Below, piece by piece: positions 1 through 5,429 of a stretch of 6,223 nt of DNA; the stretch's first letter is position 1; the number at the start of each line of letters is the position of its first letter. A program made the translations under genes and the position numbers. The stretch spans positions 1-6,223 of the forward strand of contig CAYTGR010000106.1 of NCBI GenBank assembly GCA_964437445.1, read 5' to 3'. The stretch is from CAYTGR01 sp964437445. Its GTDB lineage: Bacteria > Chloroflexota > Anaerolineae > B4-G1 > SLSP01. The notes below the pieces were generated by a model, which was given only the letters and a program-made list of their open reading frames with translations, had not been told where the DNA came from and did not search any database.

Positions 1-170
1 GAGCGCAGGTGTCATAGATGGCCGAAGTCAAGGGACAAGTGGTTAGCATCAAATTGTATTTTCAAGAAGATGGTGATATAGTGAGAATGTCCAGGAATCT
101 AAAATGACAAATGCGCACGGACAGCCGTTTCACCACGGATAAGTACACAGGTATTGCGTGACCAGCAATT

Positions 171-199
171 ATTATACTGCTACCGGCCGGGATTGTCTA
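171..199 (-). promoter_or_regulatory. Near-consensus sigma-70-type promoter firing left
   Basis: Read on the minus strand, the -35 hexamer TAGACA (199-194, 5 of 6 consensus bases) is followed by exactly 17 bp and then TATAAT (176-171, 6 of 6). Transcription would begin near 164 and run off the left edge of the window. This is the best core promoter in the window. The -35 box shares one base with the left arm of the palindrome at 199-216. No gene that it drives can be recognised within the window. Confidence 0.6.
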
Positions 200-216
200 T
201 CCGTAAAACTACGGAT
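199..216. repeat. Perfect palindrome between divergent promoters, possible operator
   Basis: ATCCGTA (199-205), a 4-nt spacer AAAC, and TACGGAT (210-216) form a perfect 7-bp inverted repeat. It touches the -35 box of the leftward promoter and lies about 50 bp upstream of the rightward -10 element, a natural position for an operator controlling one or both promoters. Related half-sites occur at 134-142 (CACGGATAA) and at 5361-5369 (TACGGATAA), the latter upstream of the VKOR gene. The same core also occurs inside coding sequence, for example near 5672, so the half-site alone is not specific. It could also act as a small hairpin in RNA; there is no T-tract to make it a terminator. Confidence 0.4.
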
Positions 217-264
217 TGAAATGCATCCTGCCCCCCGTTTTCGAAGAGCTTTTTTTACGAGACG

Positions 265-273
265 TGATATAAT
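265..273 (+). promoter_or_regulatory. Extended -10 promoter of the ferritin-like/pepA unit
   Basis: TGATATAAT is a perfect extended -10 element (TGn followed by TATAAT at 268-273). No recognisable -35 hexamer lies 16-18 bp upstream, which is typical of extended -10 promoters. The start of transcription would be near 280, giving a leader of about 24 nt that contains AGGAGG (293-298) five nt before the ATG at 304. Confidence 0.6.
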
Positions 274-303
274 TCATATGAACGGCTATTCCAGGAGGGC
301 CCT

Positions 304-804
304 ATGACCTTTACTGACGAAAGTGTAGATCGGCTCTTTGAGCTGGCTATCCAGGCCGAAAATACGGCGCGCGATTTGTATCTGAGCCTGGCCCGCAAAT
401 TTGCCGGCTACCCAGAGGTGGTCAAATTCTGGCAGCAGGTCGCCGCGGATGAAGTCTTCCACGCGCAAAAGCTGCAAGAAATCCGCGACGCCGCCCCATC
501 CGAGCAGCTGGCAGCCCCGGCCGATCCCAATGTCCTGCTCCAGGCCCGCCACGTCAGCCAGTTCTCGGTAGAAAAGGCCCTGGCCGCCATCCATGATCTG
601 GAAGCGGCCATCAATTTGGCCAGCGACCTGGAGAATTCCGAAATGAACGCTATTTTTGAGTTCCTCATCACGACTTTCAATCATGACGCGGCGGCGGTGG
701 CTTTTGTGCTCTCCCAATTGCGCCATCACCTGAACCGTTTTATGGAATTCCCTAACCAGTTTGGCGATGCTTATCATTGCCGGGCGATCAAAGTCCTCAA
801 CTAA
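304..804 (+). CDS. Ferritin-like / rubrerythrin-type domain protein
   Basis: A 166-residue, almost wholly helical protein of the rubrerythrin-like branch of the ferritin superfamily (COG1633 type). Such proteins use a four-helix bundle to hold a di-iron site and act in peroxide reduction or iron handling in the cytoplasm. Helix 1 carries the AEN motif with candidate ligand E19, helix 2 carries E50-x-x-H53 (DEVFH), and helix 3 carries E110 and E113, the spacing seen in rubrerythrins. Helix 4 (about 130-148) has LSQLRHH where the family normally has a second ExxH, so one carboxylate ligand appears to be missing. There is no rubredoxin domain; the only cysteine is C159. The ATG is fixed by AGGAGG five nt upstream. 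The gene is followed after 12 nt by the aminopeptidase gene, probably on the same transcript. The superfamily call is solid; the substrate is unknown. Confidence 0.8.
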   Translation: MTFTDESVDRLFELAIQAENTARDLYLSLARKFAGYPEVVKFWQQVAADEVFHAQKLQEIRDAAPSEQLAAPADPNVLLQARHVSQFSVEKALAAIHDLEAAINLASDLENSEMNAIFEFLITTFNHDAAAVAFVLSQLRHHLNRFMEFPNQFGDAYHCRAIKVLN

Positions 805-805
805 C

Positions 806-811
806 AGGAGG
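806..811 (+). promoter_or_regulatory. Ribosome binding site fixing the GTG start of pepA
   Basis: AGGAGG lies in the 12-nt gap after the stop of the ferritin-like gene and 5 nt before GTG at 817. It selects this GTG over the overlapping TTG at 816. Confidence 0.75.
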
Positions 812-816
812 TTATT

Positions 817-2310
817 GTGCGCATTGAAAGCTGTGTAGGCACCCTGGAGACGCAGACCACCGGCGCGCTCCTGGTCACTTTATTTGAAGGCGCTCCAGCG
901 CTGGAGGGGATGCCTCAGACCCTGGATCGGGCGCTGAATGGACAGCTCCAGGCGTTACTGGCCAACGGAGATTTCCGTGGCAAGCGCAACGAGGTTGCAG
1001 TGCTCTACCCGCAGGGGATGATCCCGGCCCAGCGCGTGATTGTGGTAGGGCTGGGGAAGCCGGAGAAGTTCACGGTGGATGGGGTGCGGCAGGCGGCGGC
1101 GACGGCGGCCGTTAAAGCGCGCGAGCTGGGTGGGATACAGATGGCCACCATGGTGCATGGTGCAGACAGTTTGGGGATGGAACGGGCTGCGCAAGCTGTG
1201 GTGGAGGGCACTTTGCTGGGGCTGTACCGCTTCCGCGAGCTCAAAACACAAAACGGTGACATCCGCCCGGACGTGGAAAGCCTCACGTTAGTGGGATCTG
1301 ACGCGGCCCAGCTACCGGCAATGGCGGCCGGGGCACGTGCCGGTCAGATTATTGCCGAATCTGCCCTGCTGGCCCGCGATCTGGTTAATCGCCCCGGCAA
1401 CGTGGCGACCCCCACGCATCTGGCCGAGCAGGCCCTGGCGCTGACCGCGCTGGGCTTGAGCGTCCGGGTGCTGGAAGAGGCCGACATGGCGGCGCTCAAT
1501 ATGGGTGCGCTGCTGGGTGTGGCCCGTGGCACGGCCGAACCGGCCAAATTCATCATCATAGAGCACAACGCCGGGCGTGCCGATCTCCCCACCATCGTCC
1601 TGGTGGGCAAAGGCTTGACGTTTGACTCCGGCGGCATCTCCATCAAGCCGAGCGAGGGGATGGAGGCGATGAAAAACGACATGGGCGGCGGTGCAGCGGT
1701 CTTGGGCACGCTGCGCGCCGTAGCCCAGCTGGACCTGCCCTTGCATGTGGTCGGGTTGGTCCCGGCGACCGAGAACATGCCCGGGGGCCGCGCCTACAAA
1801 CCGGGCGACGTGCTCCGTTCCCGCAAAGGGTTGACCATTGAGGTGATCAGCACCGATGCCGAAGGTCGGCTGATCTTAGCCGATGCGCTCACCTACGCGG
1901 GCGAGTTCAAGCCGCAGGCAATTGTGGATCTGGCGACGCTCACCGGGGCCTGTGTCGTGGCGTTGGGGTCGCAAGCGGCCGGTGTCATGGGAAATGATGG
2001 GCTGGTGGCCCGCTTGCGCCGCGCCGGTGACGAGACCGGCGAGCGGGTCTGGCCGCTGCCTCTGTATGAAGAATACGCTGAGCAGATCAAGAGCGATACC
2101 GCCGACCTGAAAAACACCGGCGGCCGGCCGGCCGGCGCGTTGACGGCGGGCACCTTTTTGAGCAAGTTCGTGCCGGAGGGTGTGGCCTGGGCACACGTGG
2201 ATATGGCCGGGCTGGCGACCGAGGACAAAGGCCGCCCCTACGTCCCCAAAGGCGGCAGCGGCTATGGCGTCCGCCTGCTGGTAGAAATGCTGCGGGCGTG
2301 GGGCAACTGA
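817..2310 (+). CDS. pepA: Leucyl aminopeptidase, peptidase family M17 (cytosol aminopeptidase)
   Basis: A 497-residue M17 aminopeptidase, full length for the family (E. coli PepA is about 500). These cytoplasmic hexamers remove N-terminal residues, preferring leucine, using two divalent metals. The N-terminal macro-like domain spans roughly 1-160 and the catalytic domain 165-497. Metal ligands by family alignment are K265 and D270 (in VGKGLTFDSGG), D288 (NDMGGG), D347 and E349. The catalytic Lys/Arg pair corresponds to K277 and R351. The family signature NTDAEGRL reads STDAEGRL here (S345 for Asn), with all metal and catalytic residues kept. The start is a GTG preceded by AGGAGG. It is probably co-transcribed with the ferritin-like gene upstream and ends before the hairpin at 2368. 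Some PepA proteins also bind DNA in site-specific recombination; nothing here tests that. Confidence 0.96.
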   Translation: MRIESCVGTLETQTTGALLVTLFEGAPALEGMPQTLDRALNGQLQALLANGDFRGKRNEVAVLYPQGMIPAQRVIVVGLGKPEKFTVDGVRQAAATAAVKARELGGIQMATMVHGADSLGMERAAQAVVEGTLLGLYRFRELKTQNGDIRPDVESLTLVGSDAAQLPAMAAGARAGQIIAESALLARDLVNRPGNVATPTHLAEQALALTALGLSVRVLEEADMAALNMGALLGVARGTAEPAKFIIIEHNAGRADLPTIVLVGKGLTFDSGGISIKPSEGMEAMKNDMGGGAAVLGTLRAVAQLDLPLHVVGLVPATENMPGGRAYKPGDVLRSRKGLTIEVISTDAEGRLILADALTYAGEFKPQAIVDLATLTGACVVALGSQAAGVMGNDGLVARLRRAGDETGERVWPLPLYEEYAEQIKSDTADLKNTGGRPAGALTAGTFLSKFVPEGVAWAHVDMAGLATEDKGRPYVPKGGSGYGVRLLVEMLRAWGN

Positions 2311-2367
2311 CAAAAAGGAAGTCTATCGTTATTTCCCGTGACTCTAACAGCCGGCCAGGGACTTCAG

Positions 2368-2402
2368 GGCGAGCGTGTTTCATTGAACGAAACACGCTCG
2401 CC
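2368..2402. terminator. 14-bp hairpin between convergent pepA and era, likely bidirectional terminator
   Basis: GGCGAGCGTGTTTC (2368-2381) and its exact complement GAAACACGCTCGCC (2389-2402) form a perfect 14-bp stem around a 7-nt loop. It starts 57 nt after the pepA stop and ends one base before the era stop codon on the other strand (2406-2404). On the plus strand it is followed by GTTATTTCT, a weak U-rich tail. On the minus strand no T-tract follows. It probably ends pepA transcription, and may also protect or end the era transcript. Confidence 0.7.
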
Positions 2403-2403
2403 G

Positions 2404-3459
2404 TTATTTCTCCTCCAGCCCCAATTCCCGCAGATCGCGGGGCCGGTTACGCCAATCGGGGCGCACCTTGACCCACAGTTCCAGATAGACCTGGCTCCCC
2501 ACCATCCGTTCTAACTCTTTGCGGGCAGCCGCGCCGATCCGTTTGAGCATCTCCCCGCCCTTGCCAATGAGGATGGGCCGCTGCGATTCCTTTTCCACCC
2601 AGAGCGTCGCGCCCACGTAGAGGACCCCGTTCGGACGTTCTTCGTAGTGTTCCACCAGCACGGCTACGGCATGAGGGACCTCTTGTTGCGTATAGCGCAG
2701 CACCGCCTCTCGCACCAGTTCCGCCGCGATCTGCCGCTCGGTTTGGTCGGTGAGCTGGGTATCCGGGTAATAGCGCGGGCCGGCCGGTAGCCGGTCCAGG
2801 ATGTGGCTCATCAATCGTTCCACGTTGGTGCCGCGCAAGGCACTGACCGGCATGGAATCGGCATAGCCGGGCAGCAGCGCCCAATAGGACTCAATGCGTG
2901 CCTGGGCCGTTTCCAGCCGCAGCTGGTCCATCTTGTTCAGGACGAAGAGCACCGGCCGCGCCTCGGCTTTGGCAGGCAACAACCGGGCAATGTGTGCGTC
3001 CTCCGGGCCGGGGGGCACGCTGACATCCACCACAAACAGGATCACATCCGCATCGGGGATAATGGCGACAGCGCTTTCCACCATCTGCGTGCCGAGCCGG
3101 TGCAAAGGACGGTCATGGATGCCGGGCGTGTCTATGAAGATGGCCTGGTGGTCGGGCCGGGTGCGGATGCCCAAGAGCCGGCGGCGCGTGGTCTGTGGCT
3201 TGGGCGAGACAATGGCGACTTTCTGCCCCACCAGCGCGTTGACCAGCGTGGATTTGCCCACGTTGGGGCGCCCGATAACGGCCACAAAGCCCGATTTGTG
3301 GTCCGGCGGCAGCGGTTCTGCACGCCAGTCGGCCGAAGCAGCCCCCTCGCCGCGCAGGAAAGCCTCAATCAGGGCCGCGCTTTCGGCGTCCACCTCCGGC
3401 TGCGCCGGTGCGCGCCCGGTCGGTTCGTCGTTGGTCAAAGGGCGTTGTTTTTCGGTCAC
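2404..3459 (-). CDS. era: GTPase Era, 30S ribosome assembly factor
   Basis: A 351-residue Era protein. Era binds the 3' end of 16S rRNA with its KH domain and couples GTP hydrolysis to 30S maturation. The GTPase domain has G1 GRPNVGKS (63-70), the G2 region with KPQTT (87-91), G3 DTPG (110-113), G4 NKMD (175-178) and G5 SAL (206-208). The C-terminal KH domain follows the linker at about 230-270 and contains LIGKGGEMLKRIG (297-309). Typical Era proteins are about 300 residues; this one has about 55 extra N-terminal residues, rich in Pro, Glu and Ala, before the usual beginning at KSGFVAVIG. The start is a GTG (3459-3457) that overlaps the stop of the transporter gene by 4 nt (GTGA) and has GGAGG 7 nt upstream. 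It is the last gene of the minus-strand unit. Confidence 0.96.
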   Translation of the reverse strand: MTEKQRPLTNDEPTGRAPAQPEVDAESAALIEAFLRGEGAASADWRAEPLPPDHKSGFVAVIGRPNVGKSTLVNALVGQKVAIVSPKPQTTRRRLLGIRTRPDHQAIFIDTPGIHDRPLHRLGTQMVESAVAIIPDADVILFVVDVSVPPGPEDAHIARLLPAKAEARPVLFVLNKMDQLRLETAQARIESYWALLPGYADSMPVSALRGTNVERLMSHILDRLPAGPRYYPDTQLTDQTERQIAAELVREAVLRYTQQEVPHAVAVLVEHYEERPNGVLYVGATLWVEKESQRPILIGKGGEMLKRIGAAARKELERMVGSQVYLELWVKVRPDWRNRPRDLRELGLEEK

Positions 3460-4124
3460 TCATCAGCCTCCGCGTTGTCTTTCACCAGGTAAATCCCCGG
3501 CAGGCTGATCAGGGTGGTCAGCCCTTTGACCAGCACGTTAGCCCAGAAGATGGACCAGACGGTCGCCGCCGGCAAGGCGCCGCCAAAAGCGCCCCAGCAG
3601 AAGATGAGGCTATCCACCGGGATGCTGAGGCTGTTGCTGGTCAAGACACGGGCCCATTGGTAACGATGGGTGACGCGCGTGACCCAGGCGTGATAGAGCT
3701 CAGTATCCAGCAGCTCGCTCACCACTTCCGCGATGATGCTGGCGATGACGATCCGCCAGACCGGTGCCAGCACTGCCGCAAACGCCGCCTGGAGCGGCCA
3801 CGTGGGATCGGGGGCCAGGCCCGCCAGCAGCGCAAAATACCCCGCCATCAGCAAATTGATCGCGCCGGCGGCCAGGACCACCGTGCGCGCGGCCCGCCGG
3901 CCCAGCAATTTATGCACCATGTCGCGCAGGGTGAAAGTCAGCGGATAGATGAACGTCCCGCCGTCAATGCTGAACCCGGCGACCCAGGCGATTTTAAGGC
4001 TGCCAATATCGGATAAAATCTGGGCGGCAATGTAGGCCGCCACGACCAGGACGCCGGCCTGCGTCAGCGTTAGCGTCGCGCGCTCGGCTCGCTGCCCCTG
4101 AGGCGAAGAGATGGCCAGCTCCAT
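3456..4124 (-). CDS. VUT family (YhhQ/DUF165) queuosine-precursor transporter
   Basis: A 222-residue integral membrane protein of the VUT family (COG1738, E. coli YhhQ), whose characterised members import queuosine precursors such as preQ0 and preQ1 for tRNA modification. About six hydrophobic segments are visible, among them 21-43, 78-103, 112-138 and 187-212. Family-type motifs are SDIGSLK (38-44), IDGGTFIYPLTF (53-64) with the following Asp D68, SELLDTELYH (136-145), and RVLTSNSLSIPVDS (159-172). The N-terminal 20 residues are polar. The ATG sits 3 nt after the stop of the VKOR-fusion gene, with GGAGGT 10 nt upstream inside that gene's end. Its own stop overlaps the start of era by 4 nt, so it is the middle gene of a coupled three-gene unit. 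The exact substrate cannot be told from sequence; other queuosine genes are not in the window. Confidence 0.9.
   Translation of the reverse strand: MELAISSPQGQRAERATLTLTQAGVLVVAAYIAAQILSDIGSLKIAWVAGFSIDGGTFIYPLTFTLRDMVHKLLGRRAARTVVLAAGAINLLMAGYFALLAGLAPDPTWPLQAAFAAVLAPVWRIVIASIIAEVVSELLDTELYHAWVTRVTHRYQWARVLTSNSLSIPVDSLIFCWGAFGGALPAATVWSIFWANVLVKGLTTLISLPGIYLVKDNAEADE
3467..3471 (-). promoter_or_regulatory. Ribosome binding site fixing the GTG start of era
   Basis: On the minus strand GGAGG (3471-3467) lies 7 nt before GTG (3459-3457), inside the last codons of the transporter gene. An ATG at 3463-3461 is closer but is out of frame with Era. Confidence 0.7.
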
Positions 4125-4127
4125 GGG

Positions 4128-5285
4128 CTAACCGACCTCCGCCATACTGGCGCGACGCCCCTGACGCTGCAATACCTCGCCAGCCAGCTCAACGCTCAAC
4201 ACTAACAGGATGGCCATGATGACGGCCGAAGTCAAACACCAGCTGCACACGGCATGGATGACGAACAGCTCCAGCCCGGTCAGGTAGATGGAGAAGCCCA
4301 CCCCGAAGAGGGCCATCCCCAACAACGCTCCTTGCGCCCACCGGCGCAGCGGACCGCGGCCATAGGTGATGAACGCCCAGGCAGCGCCCAGACCCACATA
4401 CCCCAGCAATCCCAACACAGCCACCGGCAGGAAGCCAAACAGCAGCGCGTAGGCACTTTCCTGCACGGAATTGCAATCGCCGATGGGACCGCAAATGGCG
4501 GGTACCGCCTGGGTCTCCACATAGGCCAGGTACCCCGCCACGCCCAGACCCGCCAGGATCAACAGGGGGAAAACCATCTGCACCCACCGGGCCGGCGGGC
4601 GAACGGGCGTTACCATCCATTGCCCGCCGCGCACCAGCGCATAGAGCAACGCTACCACCAGGAGAGCCAGCACGCCATAGGCCACCTCAAAGCCCTCGGA
4701 GATCAAACCCGGCTGGGGAACCGGCGTTGGTGTCTCGCAGGGGACTTCTGGCAGGCAGACGCCGGCCTCACCGGTGGGCGTGACCAGCATCAGGCCGCCG
4801 GGTTGCGGGTAATCCACGCCGCCGGCAGCCAGGTAGCGCTCAATCAAGCCGGGCAGTTCTGCCGGGATCTGCTGCGCGCCGAGCAAGGCCCGGTCGCCGA
4901 TCAGCAGCAGCGGCACCCCGGCCTGCGTTTTGGCAATCCCATAAGCGGCAGCGACCTGGTAGAATTGCTCCAGGTTGGCGGCCGTGACCTCCAACTGTTG
5001 AATTTCCAACTGGGCACCGTATTGCGCCTGGAGCGGCGGCAGAACTTCGGTTTCCACCTTCTCGCAGTTGGGGCAATCTTGCCGCCAGTAGAGCACGGCG
5101 CGCACTACCGGGCCAGCCGGCTGTGCGCCCGGGCCAAAAGGGCTGGTCTGGGTAAGCGTCCCCGTGTTCCATAGCCCTTCCGGGCCGGGAGCGGTGGGCG
5201 CTGCCAGCGCGCGGGGAGTAGTCCCCACCACCATGCCAACAACCAGCAGTAAAAGTCCGACCAGACGTCGTAACCCGTGTTTCAT
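4128..5285 (-). CDS. Secreted thioredoxin domain fused to vitamin K epoxide reductase (VKOR) domain
   Basis: A 385-residue membrane protein predicted to make disulfide bonds outside the cytoplasm. VKOR passes electrons from a Trx-like partner to quinone, the task DsbB and DsbA share in E. coli. Residues 1-28 are a signal peptide ending ALA-AP. A Trx/glutaredoxin-like domain (about 58-155) has active site CPNC (C71, C74) and a cis-Pro candidate at P125. A Pro-rich linker holds a further pair, C177 and C183. After a membrane segment (199-219) comes the VKOR domain (about 233-368) with loop cysteines C265 and C271, S277 at the conserved Ser position, and CSWC (C347, C350). Positively charged loops are consistent with all eight cysteines lying outside. 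The ATG at 5285 is chosen because it begins the signal peptide and follows a purine-rich GAAGGAGAAGG; a longer frame back to 5417 crosses the promoter and repeat. First gene of the unit with the transporter and era. Confidence 0.9.
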   Translation of the reverse strand: MKHGLRRLVGLLLLVVGMVVGTTPRALAAPTAPGPEGLWNTGTLTQTSPFGPGAQPAGPVVRAVLYWRQDCPNCEKVETEVLPPLQAQYGAQLEIQQLEVTAANLEQFYQVAAAYGIAKTQAGVPLLLIGDRALLGAQQIPAELPGLIERYLAAGGVDYPQPGGLMLVTPTGEAGVCLPEVPCETPTPVPQPGLISEGFEVAYGVLALLVVALLYALVRGGQWMVTPVRPPARWVQMVFPLLILAGLGVAGYLAYVETQAVPAICGPIGDCNSVQESAYALLFGFLPVAVLGLLGYVGLGAAWAFITYGRGPLRRWAQGALLGMALFGVGFSIYLTGLELFVIHAVCSWCLTSAVIMAILLVLSVELAGEVLQRQGRRASMAEVG

Positions 5286-5293
5286 GAAACAGA

Positions 5294-5304
5294 CCTTCTC
5301 CTTC
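5294..5304 (-). promoter_or_regulatory. Ribosome binding site deciding the start of the VKOR fusion
   Basis: On the minus strand GAAGGAGAAGG (5304-5294) precedes ATG 5285. AGGAG is 12 nt and the second AAGG 8 nt from the start codon. Together with the signal peptide that begins at this ATG, it argues against the start 44 codons further upstream. Confidence 0.6.
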
Positions 5305-5316
5305 GTGTAAGTAACA

Positions 5317-5344
5317 GGTATAAGGGTGAGCAGTGAGCGGTCAC
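5317..5344 (-). promoter_or_regulatory. Candidate promoter of the VKOR-VUT-era unit
   Basis: On the minus strand GTGACC (5344-5339, 4 of 6 matches to TTGACA), a 16-bp gap and TATACC (5322-5317, 4 of 6 matches to TATAAT) form a weak sigma-70-like promoter about 30 nt upstream of the ATG. It is the best candidate in the spacer. A weak core inside a cluster of symmetrical sites would fit an activated or otherwise controlled promoter, but this is inference. Confidence 0.35.
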
Positions 5345-5360
5345 TGTGAGCCTGACTCAC
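5326..5360. repeat. Cluster of GTGAG half-sites, possible operator
   Basis: GTGAG occurs at 5326-5330, 5333-5337 and 5346-5350, and inverted (CTCAC) at 5356-5360. Within this cluster, CAGTGA (5331-5336) and TCACTG (5341-5346) form a perfect 6-bp inverted repeat around GCGG, and GTGAG/CTCAC (5346-5350, 5356-5360) form a second one around CCTGA. The cluster covers the candidate -35 box of the VKOR unit, as an operator or activator site would. The responsible regulator is not in the window. Confidence 0.35.
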
Positions 5361-5379
5361 TACGGATAACAGCACGTTG

Positions 5380-5429
5380 GTAGCCAGGCGCTTTAGCGCC
5401 GTCCCAGTCGCGCTCAAGCGCGTCGCTAC
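5380..5429. repeat. REP-like cloverleaf palindromic repeat
   Basis: Two perfect 6-bp hairpins lie side by side: GGCGCT-TT-AGCGCC (5387-5400) and CGCGCT-CA-AGCGCG (5409-5422). They are enclosed by an outer inverted repeat GTAGC (5380-5384) and GCTAC (5425-5429), giving a three-stem, cloverleaf-like fold. This resembles the dispersed REP/BIME-type intergenic repeats of bacterial genomes, some of which are moved by RAYT transposases. No transposase and no second copy is visible in this window. The outer right arm contains the methyltransferase stop codon (5428-5426, TAG on the minus strand). It might also serve as a terminator or mRNA stabiliser for that gene; there is no T-tract. Confidence 0.6.

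Larger units (their letters stand above)
1..303. other. Intergenic regulatory region, no convincing gene
   Basis: This leading stretch is visibly richer in A+T than the rest of the window, and no reading frame here looks like a conserved protein. The longest plus-strand frame with an ATG near the left end (18-107) would encode only 29 residues and has no good ribosome binding site. On the minus strand an ATG at 49-47 opens a frame that is still open at the window edge, 16 codons on, but no Shine-Dalgarno sequence precedes it. What the region does hold is a strong leftward promoter, a palindrome, and the promoter and ribosome binding site of the ferritin-like gene. The leftward transcript must serve something outside the window. 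I see no tRNA or other structured RNA. Confidence 0.6.

Noticed and set aside
18..107. A 29-residue plus-strand open frame beginning at ATG 18
   Set aside because: Too short to judge, with no good ribosome binding site and no recognisable family; an in-frame TAG immediately precedes the ATG. Its A+T-richer composition could mean a gene remnant, but this cannot be shown.
154..178. TTGCGT and TATACT as a rightward promoter
   Set aside because: The gap between the hexamers is only 13 bp, too short for a sigma-70-type promoter.
286..777. A 163-residue minus-strand open frame antisense to the ferritin-like gene
   Set aside because: The plus-strand gene has a promoter, a strong ribosome binding site and family motifs. 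The antisense frame has none of these.
2117..2139. GGCCGGCC-rich palindromic stretch inside pepA
   Set aside because: It encodes the conserved GGRPAGAL segment with G+C-rich codons, so codon bias explains it without a separate element.
2803..3508. Plus-strand open frames of 229 and 204 residues antisense to era
   Set aside because: Era is unmistakable on the other strand. These frames have low-complexity composition and no family motifs.
3408..4016. A 202-residue plus-strand open frame antisense to the transporter gene
   Set aside because: Highly charged, Gln/Arg/Asp-rich shadow composition, opposite a well-supported membrane protein gene.
4254..5174. A 306-residue plus-strand open frame antisense to the VKOR fusion
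   Set aside because: It is a shadow of the minus-strand gene in G+C-rich DNA: Gln/His/Arg-rich, without a recognisable fold, while the opposite strand encodes a clear membrane enzyme.
5286..5417. A 44-residue N-terminal extension of the Trx-VKOR protein from an upstream ATG at 5417
   Set aside because: It would run through the palindromic repeat, the candidate promoter and the ribosome binding site, and would place the signal peptide internally.
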